In this document: positions 11,560 to 23,354 of the stretch, piece by piece
Position numbering within the stretch: the stretch's first letter is position 1
How the letters are laid out: each line of letters begins with the position of its first letter
Assembly: GCF_000003855.2 (NCBI RefSeq)
Contig: NW_003101682.1
Location: 7,517,314-7,581,313 of the forward strand
Length of the DNA stretch: 64,000 nt
Source: Blastomyces gilchristii SLH14081
Taxonomy: Eukaryota > Ascomycota > Eurotiomycetes > Onygenales > Ajellomycetaceae
Direction: 5' to 3'
Program-made: the position numbers and the translations under genes
Notes under the pieces: model-generated
Told to the model about the DNA's origin: nothing
The model's database searches: none
Seen by the model: the letters and a program-made list of their open reading frames with translations, nothing else

Positions 11560-14500
11560 GCTGAAAGATGAAGACTGAGAACCTGCTCTTACAATAAGCA
11601 GGGTGTGAGAACTCAGATCTGAGAACTGAGAGACTTGTAAGAATCATCTTTGAATTACAAGATCTCTCTGAAATCTGAAGAAGATTTGTAAAAACTGTGA
11701 TTATTGCAGATATTACAGATGACATGTACTTGAGACTTGTATGACTTCAAAGATACAATCTGCACATAGCTGTCTGTGAGTCAGGTTTATACTTCTGATC
11801 AGTGTTGGCAGACTCACTCACAGAGATAGAATCAGTTGATGCTATAGAGTTGATTAGAGGAGATAAGCTTATCTATGTAATGACTTTGTAAGTATCTGAG
11901 AATCTTGCAGTCATGAAAACTGAGCTTCAGATATCAGAGAAATACTGAGATCTCACAGAGATATTCAGCTCAGCAAAGACAGCTGAGCTTCTTTCTCATT
12001 ATAAGAAGAATCTGATAATAGATTTGATAGAAGAACAGAAACCCTTCTGAGAACTAATCTATAAGCTCTTTCATCATAAGACAGAGATCTTATGAACCTA
12101 TGTGAAGAAGAATCTGAAGAATGACTTCATCTGATCTTCACAGGCCTCCGCAGGAGCCTCTGTGATGTTTGTGAAGAAGAAGAATAAAGATCTCAGATTG
12201 TGTGTAGACTACTGTAATCTGAACTTCAAGATAACAAAGAGCTGCTATTCCCTGCCTCTGATCAAGAATGTAATCAACTGTCTCATAAGAGCTGTTATAT
12301 TCACATAACTGAATGTGATCAATGTATATACACAGCTGTGAATATAATCTGAGAATGAATAAAAGACTGTCTTTAGAACTGCACTGAGATTGTTTGAATA
12401 TTTAGTAATGTCTTTTAATCTGACTAATGCTCTCACAGTATTTCAGTCTTTCATCAATAAAATACTTCATGTATATCTGAATGTCTTTGTGATAATATAT
12501 CTGAATGATGTGATGATGTACTTCATAAAGGAGAAAGAATACACTGAGTATGTATGAAGTGTGTTGAAGGTCTTAGATGAGACAGGACTGTATATTAAGC
12601 TTATGAAGTGCAACTTCAGTACCTGCTGAATTAATTTCCTAGAATATATAATCATCACAGATGATATTCAGATAGAATCTTCACAGATTAAGACTATTCT
12701 ATCATGATCAGAGTCAACTAGTATTCATGAGATTCAGATCTTTCTGAACTTTGTGAATTTCTATAGATGATTTATCTTTGTGTTTGTGAGAATCTTCTTG
12801 ACTCTTATAGACATGCTGAAGAATGAAAATAAGAAGAAGTCATTCTATGAACAGAGAATGAAAAGATTATTAAGAAGAAAGAACTGTGAGAACTTTCTTA
12901 TCTCAGAAGCTCATGAGATCTTTGCAAGATTGAAACAGGCATTCACAGATACAGTGATGCTGTTTCACTTTAATCTCTTACTCTTAATCAGATTGAAGAC
13001 AGATACCTTCTTCTTTGTGATTTCAGAAATAGTCTCACAACTACAGTTAAATGAGAACTGGGTTTCAGTGGCCTTTTTCTTGTAGAAGATGTAACCTGCA
13101 GAGATCAACTATAGCATTCATAATCAGAAGCTTCTTATGATAGTGAAATTCTTTCTATCACTGATATCACTACTTTGAGAGTCTCATGACAGTGATTACT
13201 GTTAGAACTGATTATAATAGCTTATAATAGTTTACTTCAATCAAGAAACTCTCACAGCAGCAGATTCACTGAGCTCAGAGACTGAGTGAGTTCTGATTCA
13301 AGATAGAATATATTAAGAGAACTAAGAACTCAGCAGACAGACTCTCTTACAGATCAGACTATGTTAAGAAGATCAGGGTGATAGATACAGAGAGACTAGA
13401 GAAGATAGAAAAGCTTCACAGAATGCTTGAACTGAGTGTTATAAAGAGATTAACTGAAGAGTCTCTTAATTCCCTGTGAGAGAAGAGGGAGAAGAAAGAG
13501 AAGAAGTCTGTACAACTACTCTCTACAACACTGAGAGTCAACACTCTGAGAATCTCTGTGAGAATTCTTGAAGAGAGTATCTATAATCTGAAGAATTTAC
13601 AGGCTTTGAGAAGTGCTGTAGAAGACCTGATGCAAGAGAAAACAGAGTATAAGTCTTTGTAAGATCTTCTATTCAGATTGTCTGAACTGTAACTGAAGAA
13701 TGAATATACTCAGCATATTTGAAAACTGCTCATGATAGAAATCAACCCTGCAGAAACAAAGAATTGAAGAGACTTAAATAGTCTCTTGTGAAGAGAGGGC
13801 TGGATTTATGTGCTTGTGAATGAGTTTCTATACATAGAACTTATTAAAAGGCATCATGACTCTTCTCTAGCAGATTATTTTACAGATACTAGAACTCATG
13901 AGTTACTTGTAAGAAAATACTTCTGACTGAAGATGTAAGAACTTGTGAAGAAGATAGTGAATTCTTGTGCTGTTTATCAGAGTTCATGAATAGTATGATT
14001 CAGACTATATAAAGAACTTACTTCTCTACTCATTCTGCAGAAACCTTGAAAACAGCTAGAAATGAATACTCTTGTAAATCTCTCTGAAAGCAAGAACATA
14101 TATAATGTCTGTTTTGACAGTGTGCTGATAATAGTGAATTACTTCATCAAGATAACACACTTTATACTCACTCACAAGAACTTGAAGTCAAAGAATTTAG
14201 CTCATATCTTTGTCTACAATGTGATCTAATTGCATGAGTTGTCTGTAAACATTATCTCAGACAGAGAATCAATCTTCACAGAAGAGTTCTGATTTAATCT
14301 GATAACTATACTGAAGATCTCATAAGATCTAAGCACAGCTTTTCATTAACAGACAGATGAACAGACAGAATATCTGATAAGTATATTGAAACAGTATCTG
14401 TGATGCTTTGTCAATTACAATCAGAATGACTGAGTGTATTAGTTATTACTCACAGAGTTCATATATAACAACTCAAAGTATGTCAGCACAGGCAAAACTC

Positions 14501-14900
14501 TCTTTAAGATGCTCACTGAGACTCATCTGTGAATGATCTTGATAAACCTGTGAGAGTACACTATAGAGTATGGTGATGCCTGTGAACAGGCTGAGAGAAT
14601 TCAGGAGATTTGAGAGAAAGCCTGCAAATTCTTGAGAAAGACCTAAGAGTATCAGAAGAGATACTATGACTTCAAGCATATTATGAAGAGTTTCAAGAAA
14701 GATGATAGAGTCTGACTGAGTCTAGAAAACATCATTATGTGAAGATCTAGTAAGAAGCTGAATCTCTTGTGAATAGAGTCTTACAAGATTGTGAAGAAAG
14801 TTAGCTTACAGTTCTACAGATTGAAACTGTTATCTGAGTTACAGATACACAATATTTTTCATGTCTCTTTACTCTATGAATACAAGGAATTCTCAGAAGA
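11560..14900 (+). pseudogene. GypA-1 Pol relic: protease, RT, RNase H, integrase
   Basis: The RT reading includes LRLCVDYCNLN at about 12195-12230 (family RFCVDYRxLN) and an ILHVYLN block. The catalytic box at about 12500-12515 reads YLND where the family has Y-x-DD, so the second Asp is lost by G-to-A. A short open stretch at 12780-13085 covers the RT connection and start of RNase H. The integrase core with an ISDRES block and a downstream TDEQTEY block lies near 14250-14400. Orientation and order (PR-RT-RH-IN) are those of Ty3/gypsy. Stops throughout show it is dead. Confidence 0.82.
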
Positions 14901-15085
14901 GAATTCTATGACTTATCACTCTATTCATGAAGTACTAGAGAGTGAAAGAGAATATCAGATTAAAGAGATTATTAACTCAGAGAAGTGAGATTATGAGCTC
15001 TGATTCAAGATTCAGTGATAAGAGTATTCTGATAAGATGAATGAGTTCACTTGAGAATCATCTGAGCAGATAAGATATCTGTAGA
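14900..15085 (+). pseudogene. GypA-1 chromodomain relic
   Basis: After the integrase the frame gives VLESEREYQIKEIINSEK and then, past a TGA, F-K-I-Q-W and a FTWES block. These match the chromodomain pattern (Y-x-V-E-x-I-L, W-x-x-Y, TWEP). This identifies the element as a chromovirus, a group thought to target chromatin marks through this domain. The equivalent piece in GypA-2 lies at about 39060-39600, split by a SINE. Confidence 0.7.
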
Positions 15086-16948
15086 AGCTGAGACATGACT
15101 TTCATATTACAAATTCTGATAAGTCAGAATGATGTAATCTTTACTAAGAATCTGATTGTGATAAAGATATTAACACTGTTATTTATGAATCCTAGTCTAT
15201 AAGATGATGAGTTTCTACTGAGATGAACAGTCTGCAGTGTATGCAAGGAAAGAAGAAATCATATTCTTATTAAAGCTAAAAAAACAGAAAATTTAGAGAT
15301 TAATAAAGAAAAAATAAAGAAAACTTAAATTCATATTCTTAATATTCATAACACTCAATTCTCTCACAACTACTAATTTCTTTCTTCAAAGAAGCAGAGA
15401 GTATTATATCTGTGATACAGACAATTGTTACATTTGATGTGAAGGCTGTTAGAAATGCACAGACTTCAGAGAAGCTGGATATCAGAGTATATACAGTTGT
15501 AGCAGAGTCTTGAAGACTGATCATCTGTGCATGTGACCAGATATCTCTCATGAAGCTGTGTCTGCTCTTTCAGTTGTGCTGGAGTATTCAGCCTGAAAAC
15601 AATGAGAATGTGAAGAGAGGGCTCATCTGCTCAGATCAACTCCTGTCATGAATTCATGGCATTCATATTACCTTGATTACCTGGATTTTGCAGGTACTCA
15701 GAAACTCATCTCTCATTGATAATGAAATTGCAGAAATGCGCTGCAGTGTGAGAATCATTGATAGAGAACTTAGGCATATTCACATATGCCTGATCAGAGA
15801 TTGTGTGAGCAGGAAGAAGATGGTCATAGGCCTGCAGAACTGCAGAAGACACTGACAACATCAGAAGCTTTGCAAGAACTGTCAGCTAGAATCTGTAAGA
15901 AATTACTTATAAGAAGACTTACAGCAAAGAGAGGAACTGCACTGCTTAGAGTCAGGAACTGGCCTGGGGAAGGCAGGGGATTGGTCGCTGGCCTGAAGAT
16001 CGGGTACAGTGATGAGGCTGAGAAGAATGAAGATGCAGTCATGGGCAGCAGTGCCCCTGCTTCACCAGCTAGTAAAAAGTGATCAGAGAAGTCACAGAAA
16101 TGCTTATAAGAAGCTCAGCAGCAATCAGACATTGTTTATGAAGAGATTAGAATTGAAAAAATTTTTTATTCTTGAGAAGTTCTTGAATCAATATATGAAT
16201 ATTGTCAGAAACACTCTCTCTCTGTTATCTGAGTGAAAACACTTCACAGATGAATGAGAATACTCACAGTTTATAAGAATGAAAGCTGTTATAGAAAAAG
16301 AAAAAAGAAGATGAAGTTCTGCAGACAGATCTGAGATATTTATACTACTTTAGAGAGGTTTGCTTACACTGTGAGTGATTCTACAGAACAGTCAGATCAC
16401 TTCAGTAAACAAGAGTGATTATGAATTACAGACCTGAATCTTTCTATATAACTACAAAGAGTGATTGTAGATCATGAACATCTTGATTCTATAATTCTAC
16501 AGAGTTGATGAAAGAATGAAAAATTCCTCACAATTCTACAGTGTCAAAGAACAATGATTCATGAGAATGAGTGAAAGATTAACTTGCAAATGTTTCTCTT
16601 TGATGAGAGTGATCTCACAGAGAGTGATTTATCTGTGAGATGAATCTGTGTGATAATCATACAAGAATCTTGTGAAAATGATTGAGAGTCAACTGAAACT
16701 CTTCTGTATAAAAGATGTGAGATGAATCTGTGTGATAGTCAGAGAAGAATCTGTAGATTATAAAGAATCTCATGAAATAAGAAACTGAGTGATAGACTCT
16801 TTTTTCTTCACAGTAACAAGGAATTTTTCCTCACTGAGGTTTTTTATAGATGTAAAGAGTTTTTAGTGAGTATCACTACAGTGCTGAGCTGACTATGAAG
16901 TCACTCAGTGAAAGGCTTCACAGATGAAGTCTTAGAGAGGAGAGGATA
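15086..16948 (+). pseudogene. Extra region between chromodomain and 3' LTR of GypA-1, unrecognised ORF
   Basis: About 1.9 kb that ordinary gypsy elements lack. On the + strand, 15673-16080 gives two overlapping frames with coiled-coil-like sequence (SLIDNEIAEMRCSVRIIDRE) and then a Lys/Arg-rich stretch with few stops. The part at 15940-16075 is noticeably GC-richer and keeps CC and CG dinucleotides. The same region exists in GypA-2 (about 39600-41835), so it belongs to the family and is not a local insertion. I do not recognise the product; it might be an additional retroelement gene or long 3' UTR. Confidence 0.45.
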
Positions 16949-17206
16949 TGTAAGAAATCTCACTTCTTGCAGATTCTTTACCTCTATTCCTATCTCTCAT
17001 GTAATCAATAGGGCTAGCAGCCCTTGACTACACACAACTATATAGACTGGAGTTCGTGAATACTATTCATAGCTCAGCTTGAATGCTATTATACATTTGA
17101 TCTCTACATTTTATCTTTCTATCATGAATACTTCTAGTAGTTAACAGTACATATCACGCCAAGCTGCAAACACCCGAATAATCACCTGCGAGCACTTATT
17201 CTTACA
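16949..17206 (+). repeat. 3' LTR of GypA-1
   Basis: 258 bp, same ends as the 5' LTR. Followed by the target duplication atttc at 17207-17211 and then the remaining end of the hAT arm. Confidence 0.93.
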
Positions 17207-17377
17207 ATTTCACTGTTCTTGAATTAAATCTGGTCATTTTTCACGCCATTTCTCTCAGAAATGATTCATTTTCAGATTTTTTTGAGGCTTGATTCTGATG
17301 GGACTCACGTCAAGAAATGTATGAGATCAGATCAAATGAGATTAAATGTGAAATTCATGATCTCACCGGCCAGTCTA
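17207..17377 (-). mobile_element. Terminal end of the inverted hAT arm
   Basis: Reverse complement of 1371-1540. It ends CCGGCCAGTCTA at 17377 and is followed by ATCTCTGT, the inner target duplication. It rejoins the arm R sequence that stops at 9978 once GypA-1 and one copy of atttc are removed. Confidence 0.9.
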
Positions 17378-20301
17378 ATCTCTGTCATATTTCTTAAAAT
17401 ATATTAATATTGTGAAAAAGAGTGTTATCAAATTACATTATCAGATGATATTATTAAAAATATATTAATATTATAAATATCAATATTGAAAAAATGTTGA
17501 TACTTATACATTATAGTGATTTGTGAATCATAATAGTTAAATATATATATATATATATATTATTTCTGACTTGATTACAACTTGTACAATAATTTTTGAA
17601 AACTCAAAATCAATTTCAATTATTAATAATTATGAACTTATAACTAATTAATATAAAAAGAAAAAAACTTTTCTACTCATTATCTTTCTTCTCTTTCTCA
17701 TTCTTCTTATCATTCTTCACAATTTACTTCTTATTCTTCTTCTTCTTCTTCTTCTTCTTATCTGAGATGATATCTATCTTAAAATCTCTCTCTGCTGTCT
17801 TCTCAGAGAAGGGTTTTCACTGCTCTCTCTCAGTCAGATTAATCTGTATCTCAAAATCTCACATTTTCTGATCTGCTGTCTCAGGTTTCATCTCAGCAGT
17901 AAGCTGATTGATATACTCAGAGAGTAGAACTGTCTTCTCAATATTCTGAATCATGAAGTGCATTTGAGACCTGAACAAGGCCTCAATTCTCTCCTTCTCT
18001 GTCAGCTTCTGCTAATCAATTAGAGAATAGAAGTATTATCAAAAATCATTATCTCTCAATAAATAAAAAACTTATCAGTTTTGACTTCTTTATCTTTCAC
18101 TTTAATACTCTTTTAATCTTCTTCTGCTGCTGCTTATTTATAGTAATACTCTTCTTCTCTCTCTCTCTCTTTATCTTGAATTTAAATTATTCTCAGAACT
18201 TCTTCTGATCTTATCACTACTGTATGAGACTCTTCACTATCTTCTTCTTTAATCTCTCATAGACAGTATTATCTGCATTATTTCTATACTTAGTTCAGTG
18301 TAAATCTATCAGAAGTATTACTTAAAATTGTTATTATTCTACTCTCTTACAGAGTCTCTTCAAGGCATTATAATATATCTTATAATCTGTCTCTTGTCAC
18401 TTGAATATCTTCTTCTTCTCTTTCTCTAATCTGAGATAATACTCACACACCTTGATAGTCTGCAGAACCGCAGAATATTTAAAGAGAAATGACATGATTG
18501 ATTTCAGTGAGTATTGAAGAGAAGTGAAGACAGAAGAGATGATCAGAAATAATATAATGATAATGATTATAATAATGATGATAATGATAATAATGATAAT
18601 GATAATAATAATGATAGTAATAGTGATAATGATGATGATGATGATGATAGTGATAATGATAATGATGATAATAATAATGAAAGAGAGAGTGCATTGAAAT
18701 ATATTACTGACTTATCAAATATAAAGAGATAAAGAAAATATTAACAGCTTTCAGAGATGTACAGAAACAGCTACAGTGTTACATAGCAATATCATCTTCA
18801 TTTAATACATGCACTGTTGATATTCTTTGTATACAGTTATCATATAATCTATATCAGAGATACATGCAGAAAACAGATCTTTGTTACTAGAAAAAATGAT
18901 TACAGCAATTCTCTGTTTTCATATTATAAAGATAAGTTATTCTCATTTCTTTCTTCTCTTTTTTCTCTTCTTCTTTAATCCATCACTAAGTTCAAGCTGA
19001 TATTAAAATCATTAAAACACTCTTAGAAATTCTCAAATTAAAGAGTATAGACTAATCAAATTTTAAATATAGAAGAATTAAATTATATTTAATATTATTC
19101 ATTATTCATTCTCTCTTAATAAAATCACAGTCACATCTTCTTCCCCCTCTCTCAAACAAAACATGGTCTGTGAAAAGCAAGTATCACATCAGACTATAAT
19201 GACTAACACAGCCTCAGCATGCAGAGCTGTATATATACAGTGCATGCTGAACTGAGAGACTGTATGAATTGCAAATCAGCAGCAGCATCTCAGAGAGAGT
19301 TATACAGTGTGAGAAAGCTGTAATTCTCAGTTACATGCACAGAGAGTGAATTATTGCAGTAAGTATATATACATTGCATGAAAGTAATGCTTTTTGATAA
19401 CACTCAGTCTCTAATATTATGAAAATAGAGTCTCTTCATGAGATCTGTTTTTATTAGAAGTCAGAGAATCTTATATTTCTCAAGATCATCTTCACATATC
19501 TTATCTGTGAAATTGATGAAGAAAATCATTAATTTCAGTATTCTGTTCTTGATGCTATTCAAGTGATAGCAGAGTTCACTCTGATCACACTTTTTAAGTG
19601 TATATTTTCTAAATATTCACATTTATACAGATATATACTAATTATTTATTAGATGATATTAAGATAATAACTCATCACAGCTGTGTTACTCTCACTATAA
19701 GAGATATACAGTTAATAATGAACATTGTAAAGACTCTGAGAAGTGAGTATTTTAAGAGTGCTGCAGCTCTGCAATCTTGATTTTTTTTATTTTTATTTTT
19801 TGTTTTTTTCTTTTTCTTTTCTTTTCTTTTTTCTTTCTCTTTTTTTTTATTTTTTTTTTCATTCTGATTTTTTCTTGTGTTTGTTTTATTTTTTGTTTTT
19901 TGTTTTTTTTTTGTATTTTATATTTTTTTCATAATTAAAATTATATGAATTATGATCTGTGTTCAGAAAAGTAATGATATTTGATAATACTCTCTGTTGA
20001 ATTTTCAATAAATAAGCACTATATTATGATATTATATAAGTGAGAAGTGATTTCATAATCTCATTTAATGTCAGTCTCAATAATGAGATCAGAATGAAAA
20101 TGTGACTAAGAATTCAAACATATTCTTTATCTGAGACTAGATTTTTATTTGAAAAGTGAATCTGAGATCTTTAATATTTGAAATAACATGATTTGAAATC
20201 AATGTAATGAACACAAATCATGATCAGAAGTAATGCTTTTAGGCAACATGATAACTGTAAAGTTTGATTCTGATCTCAGACACAGTTACACAGTCAGTCT
20301 A
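17378..20301 (-). mobile_element. hAT centre segment, copy 2 (outer element)
   Basis: Direct repeat of 4276-7230. It shows the same AT run near 17540, the minus-strand coding relic at about 17700-18700, the GAT/AAT tract (18560-18685), a T-rich run (19780-19915), and the hAT terminus CAGTCAGTCTA at its end. It carries more C-to-T decay than copy 1 in several places and lacks the 47-bp tandem duplication. The 20302-20309 octamer completes the outer target duplication. Confidence 0.87.
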
Positions 20302-20500
20302 TATATACCTGCTTCTGCAGTCTCTCTACAGTTTTAAACAGACTCTCTACTCATGATTCAATCTACTTACAAGTCATCTCAAGAATATCAGCTTTAAATT
20401 CTCTCATCATGATGAGAGTCTCTGATTTAAAAGAGATTCTCAAATATTTCTCACTCTCTATATAAATAATATCAAGTTAATAGATCTTAACATAGATATC
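20302..20500 (+). pseudogene. Ty1/copia pol relic, piece 3: RT catalytic region
   Basis: This continues piece 2 in frame after removal of the hAT locus: LLLQSLYSFKQT (family LxKSLYGLKQA/S), a W-F block, and then the catalytic box. The box reads YINN at 20459-20470 where copia has YVDD; both Asp codons became AAT. It ends at atatc (20496-20500), the target duplication of GypA-2, and resumes at 47954. Confidence 0.82.
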
Positions 20501-20758
20501 TGTAAGAAATTTCACTTCTCGCGGATTCTTTACCTCTATTTCTATCTCTTGTGTAATCAATAGAGTTAGCGGCTCTTAACTATACATAACTATATAGACT
20601 GAAGTTCATGAATACTATTTATAACTCAGCTTGAATACCATTATACATTTAATCTCTATATTTTATCTTTCTACTATAAATACTTCTAGTAGTTAACAGT
20701 ATATATTATATCAAGCTGTAAACATCTGAATAATCATCTGTGAGTACTTATTCTTACA
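20501..20758 (+). repeat. 5' LTR of GypA-2
   Basis: 258 bp, TGTAAGAAAT to CTTACA, the same length as both GypA-1 LTRs. More C-to-T/G-to-A changes than either of them. Confidence 0.92.
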
Positions 20759-20815
20759 TTTCAAGCTCTGTCAGTCAGCAATCATCTGTTATAACTGAAA
20801 GAACTAGAAACTTAT
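20759..20815 (+). pseudogene. GypA-2 leader and Gag start, before LINE-1
   Basis: Matches 10237-10300 of GypA-1 (leader and first Gag codons). It ends with aactagaaacttat (20802-20815), which is repeated at 23355-23368 as the LINE-1 target duplication. Confidence 0.85.
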
Positions 20816-22978
20816 ATCAAATAGCAAAGCATGAAGGTCTGGTCTCAACTGCAGTTTTTATTGATATAAAAGAAGCATTTGATCATGTTTCAAAGTCAAA
20901 GTTAATTCAGACTTTGAAGATGTCAAAACTGCCACTTTCTCTAATAAAATGAGTTGACTGTTTTATGTCTAAAAGAATCATACAACTTTTCTTTAATGAA
21001 ATGAAACAAGACAAGACTGAGATAAAAATAGAAGTGCCGCAAGAATCTCCAATCTCACTCATTTTATTTGCAATATACACTGCATATCTATTCAAAGATA
21101 GAAATATGAAAATAGTGCAATCTCTGAGTTATGTAGATGATATTAGTCTAGTCTACAGCTTAAAAACTATCAAAGAGAATTTGAAAGTGATTGAAAAAGC
21201 TGTAAAGGAAATCTTTGTCAGAGCAGATATCAATCAAATTCAATTTGATATGAATAAAACTGAGTTAATTCATTTCTTTTCTAGATTCAATGAGAAAGAA
21301 CTATCTCTAACTCTTTTAAATAGAGAGATTAAACCCAGTTTAAATGTCAAATAGTTAGGAGTATGATTAAACTCCAAGTTGAATTTTAAATATCATATTC
21401 AACAAAGAACTGTCAAGACAGAAAGACTATTGAACAACATTATCAGACTATCAAATACAGAAAGAGGTCTATTCTTCCAGGCTATGAGACAGTTATATAT
21501 AGCCTGTATTACCTCAGTAGCTGATTATGGAGTTCAAATTTGATGTAATAATCAAGGAAATTTCACTGAACACTTTCAAAGTCTGCAAAACAGAGCTTTG
21601 AGAAGAATTCTGAGAGCATTCAAATCATCTTCTATTAAAGCAATGAAAATTGAAGCTTCAATTCTCTCTTCTGCTATTAGATTTGAAAAGACCTGTATGA
21701 ACTATGCTCTGAGAGTTATAAAGATGAGCTCAAATTATATAATCAGAGAAAGAGTCTCTTCTTCATTTTCATCAATTAACTCTGAAAATGAACTGGATTG
21801 AAATAGATTTCTTGATTGAAATGAAAATAATTCTTCAAAGAAAATGCCTTCTCAACTGTACAGACTATACTCACTGATTAAAAATCAATTTTCTTTCTTA
21901 AATGTTGAAAAAGTTGATTATGAGAAGTTATCTTTCTGAAGAGAAAAGCTTGAATCTCTTATAGACTTACAAATAAGTGAACTATTTAGAGAGAAAGAAT
22001 ATGAACAGCATTTGAAGAGAATTTCTACAATCAATATAAAAGACTCTATTCTGATTTATTCAGATGACTCAAAAAATGAGAATTTGAATAGATTAGACGC
22101 AGGCATTGCTTATACTGAAGAAAATATTAATTTTATCTCAGATTTCTGGAATTTAGGCTGTGAATCTGAAGTCTTTGACACTGAACTATTTGCAATAGTG
22201 AAAGCTTTCAAACTTATTGAAATAAAATCTCATAAAAGAGAAAATAGTTTGAAAGAGATATGAATATTCTCTGATAGTCAAGCTGCTTTAAAAAGACTTA
22301 GAAATAGTCAGATTCATAATGATCAAATGAATCTTGAACTGATCTTAAACTTCATTTTAAAAATTTAAAAGAGAAGAATATCAAAACTGATAATTCATCT
22401 GCACTGAGTTCCTGCTTATATGAATATTCATAGCAATGAATTGACTGATTCAGCTGCAAAAAAAGATTCAGAATTAAGCAGATCTATTCAAAAAATTATA
22501 TCCTGATTTTTTATAAAGAGAAAAATAAAAGAATCTTGTTTAGACAAGTGAAATGAAACCTGGTAGAAACAAAAGAAGAGTATACATTATTCAAGATTTG
22601 AAACAAAACCCAAGTGGAAATCTTGTTCAATTAAATGTAAAAAGAAAATATTCTCATCTATAATACAGCTGAAATTAGGACATGGTTATTTCAAATCTTA
22701 TATATAAAGATTTGATGATAGATTTGATTCAATAGAATGCTCATTCTGCAATGCAAATGAGAATTCTGAGTATATTGTAATGCACTGTGCATTATACAAT
22801 AGTCTCAGAGTCAGATTGAAAGAGAAGTATGATCTAAATCAATTAAATATGAGATTCTTATTCTCAACTGAGACAGGAATTAAATACTTAATAGACTTTC
22901 TATCAGAAACTCAAGCAGCTACAAGAAAATGACTGAATTCAGAAATATCTGAATATGAAGAGGAGGAAATTGATTAGA
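20816..22978 (+). pseudogene. LINE-1 ORF2 relic (partial RT, RNase H, CCHC)
   Basis: The frame opens in RT motif A (VFIDIKEAFDHV). The catalytic box at about 21130-21145 is intact as YVDDI, unlike in LINE-3. RNase H follows from about 22045, with ILIYSDD (first Asp), EVFDTELFAI (Glu) and FSDSQAA (third acidic residue), then a degenerate AYMNIH. A CSFC-type C2HC knuckle is seen at about 22740-22790. TGA replaces Trp at several sites (for example in the LNSKL block at 21365), and there are frame breaks near 21355 and 22260. It is dead from truncation and stops. Confidence 0.85.
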
Positions 22979-23354
22979 TATAGTCTGTTAAAACAGCTAT
23001 ATACTATCTTTTAATAATTTGTTTCATTACAGTCTCTCTTTATTTTACTTTACTGTTTTCTTTCTATTCTTTTCTATCTATCTATTTAATGTGTCTATCT
23101 TTAAGACTGTGTTCTCTTTTCTTTTGTCATGTCAAATAGTTTCAAAAAATCAGAAGATGTTAAAATACTGCACTTTGTAAACAGTTTTTGTATTCTGGGC
23201 TGAAATTTTCTGATTTTACATATCTGAAATTGGTGAATGTATAATAGTTAACTTTATAGATATAGGAAAAACGCTGAGAACTTTTAGTTCTCAGGTAGAT
23301 GTCATAGTCTCTGACTGCATACATCTATAATTGAATAATAATAATAATAATAAT
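20816..23354 (+). mobile_element. 5'-truncated LINE (LINE-1) inserted in Gag of GypA-2
   Basis: Begins inside the RT domain and runs to the RNase H, C-terminal zinc knuckle, 3' UTR and TAA-repeat tail. It is flanked by a 14-bp target duplication (aactagaaacttat), typical of target-primed reverse transcription. The 3' end carries the same terminal hairpins as the other copies (23275-23327). It is on the strand opposite to LINE-2 and LINE-3. Confidence 0.92.

Larger units (their letters stand above)
9979..17206 (+). mobile_element. Ty3/gypsy chromovirus GypA-1, structurally complete, decayed
   Basis: 7228 bp with two 258-bp LTRs (9979-10236 and 16949-17206) that begin TGTAAGAAAT and end CTTACA, flanked by atttc on both sides. 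A polypurine tract (tagagaggagaggata) precedes the 3' LTR. The internal order is Gag with a decayed zinc knuckle, protease region, RT, RNase H, integrase, chromodomain, then a roughly 1.9-kb extra region. It is inserted in a hAT arm. It is the less decayed of two copies: GC-containing codons and CG dinucleotides survive in the LTRs, while Trp codons are almost all TGA. Confidence 0.93.
1371..20301. mobile_element. Composite hAT transposon locus: two rearranged copies with nested gypsy
   Basis: The parts are: arm forward (1371-4283), centre forward (4276-7230), arm inverted (7231-9978 and 17207-17377, split by GypA-1), then centre forward again (17378-20301). An unrearranged element would be one arm plus one centre, about 5.9 kb, with ends TAGACTGGCC and GGTCAGTCTA. 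The octamer ATCTCTGT sits at the arm-centre border (4276-4283), again at 17378-17385 after an element end, and inverted (ACAGAGAT) at 7231-7238 after the other end. That is the target duplication of an inner copy inserted into the outer copy. Homologous recombination between the two inverted arms then flipped the inner centre. See the finding. Confidence 0.88.

Noticed and set aside
19743..19934. Phe-rich 63-codon ORF
   Set aside because: It is the translation of a T-rich run in the hAT centre. The paired region at 6735-6850 does not keep it.
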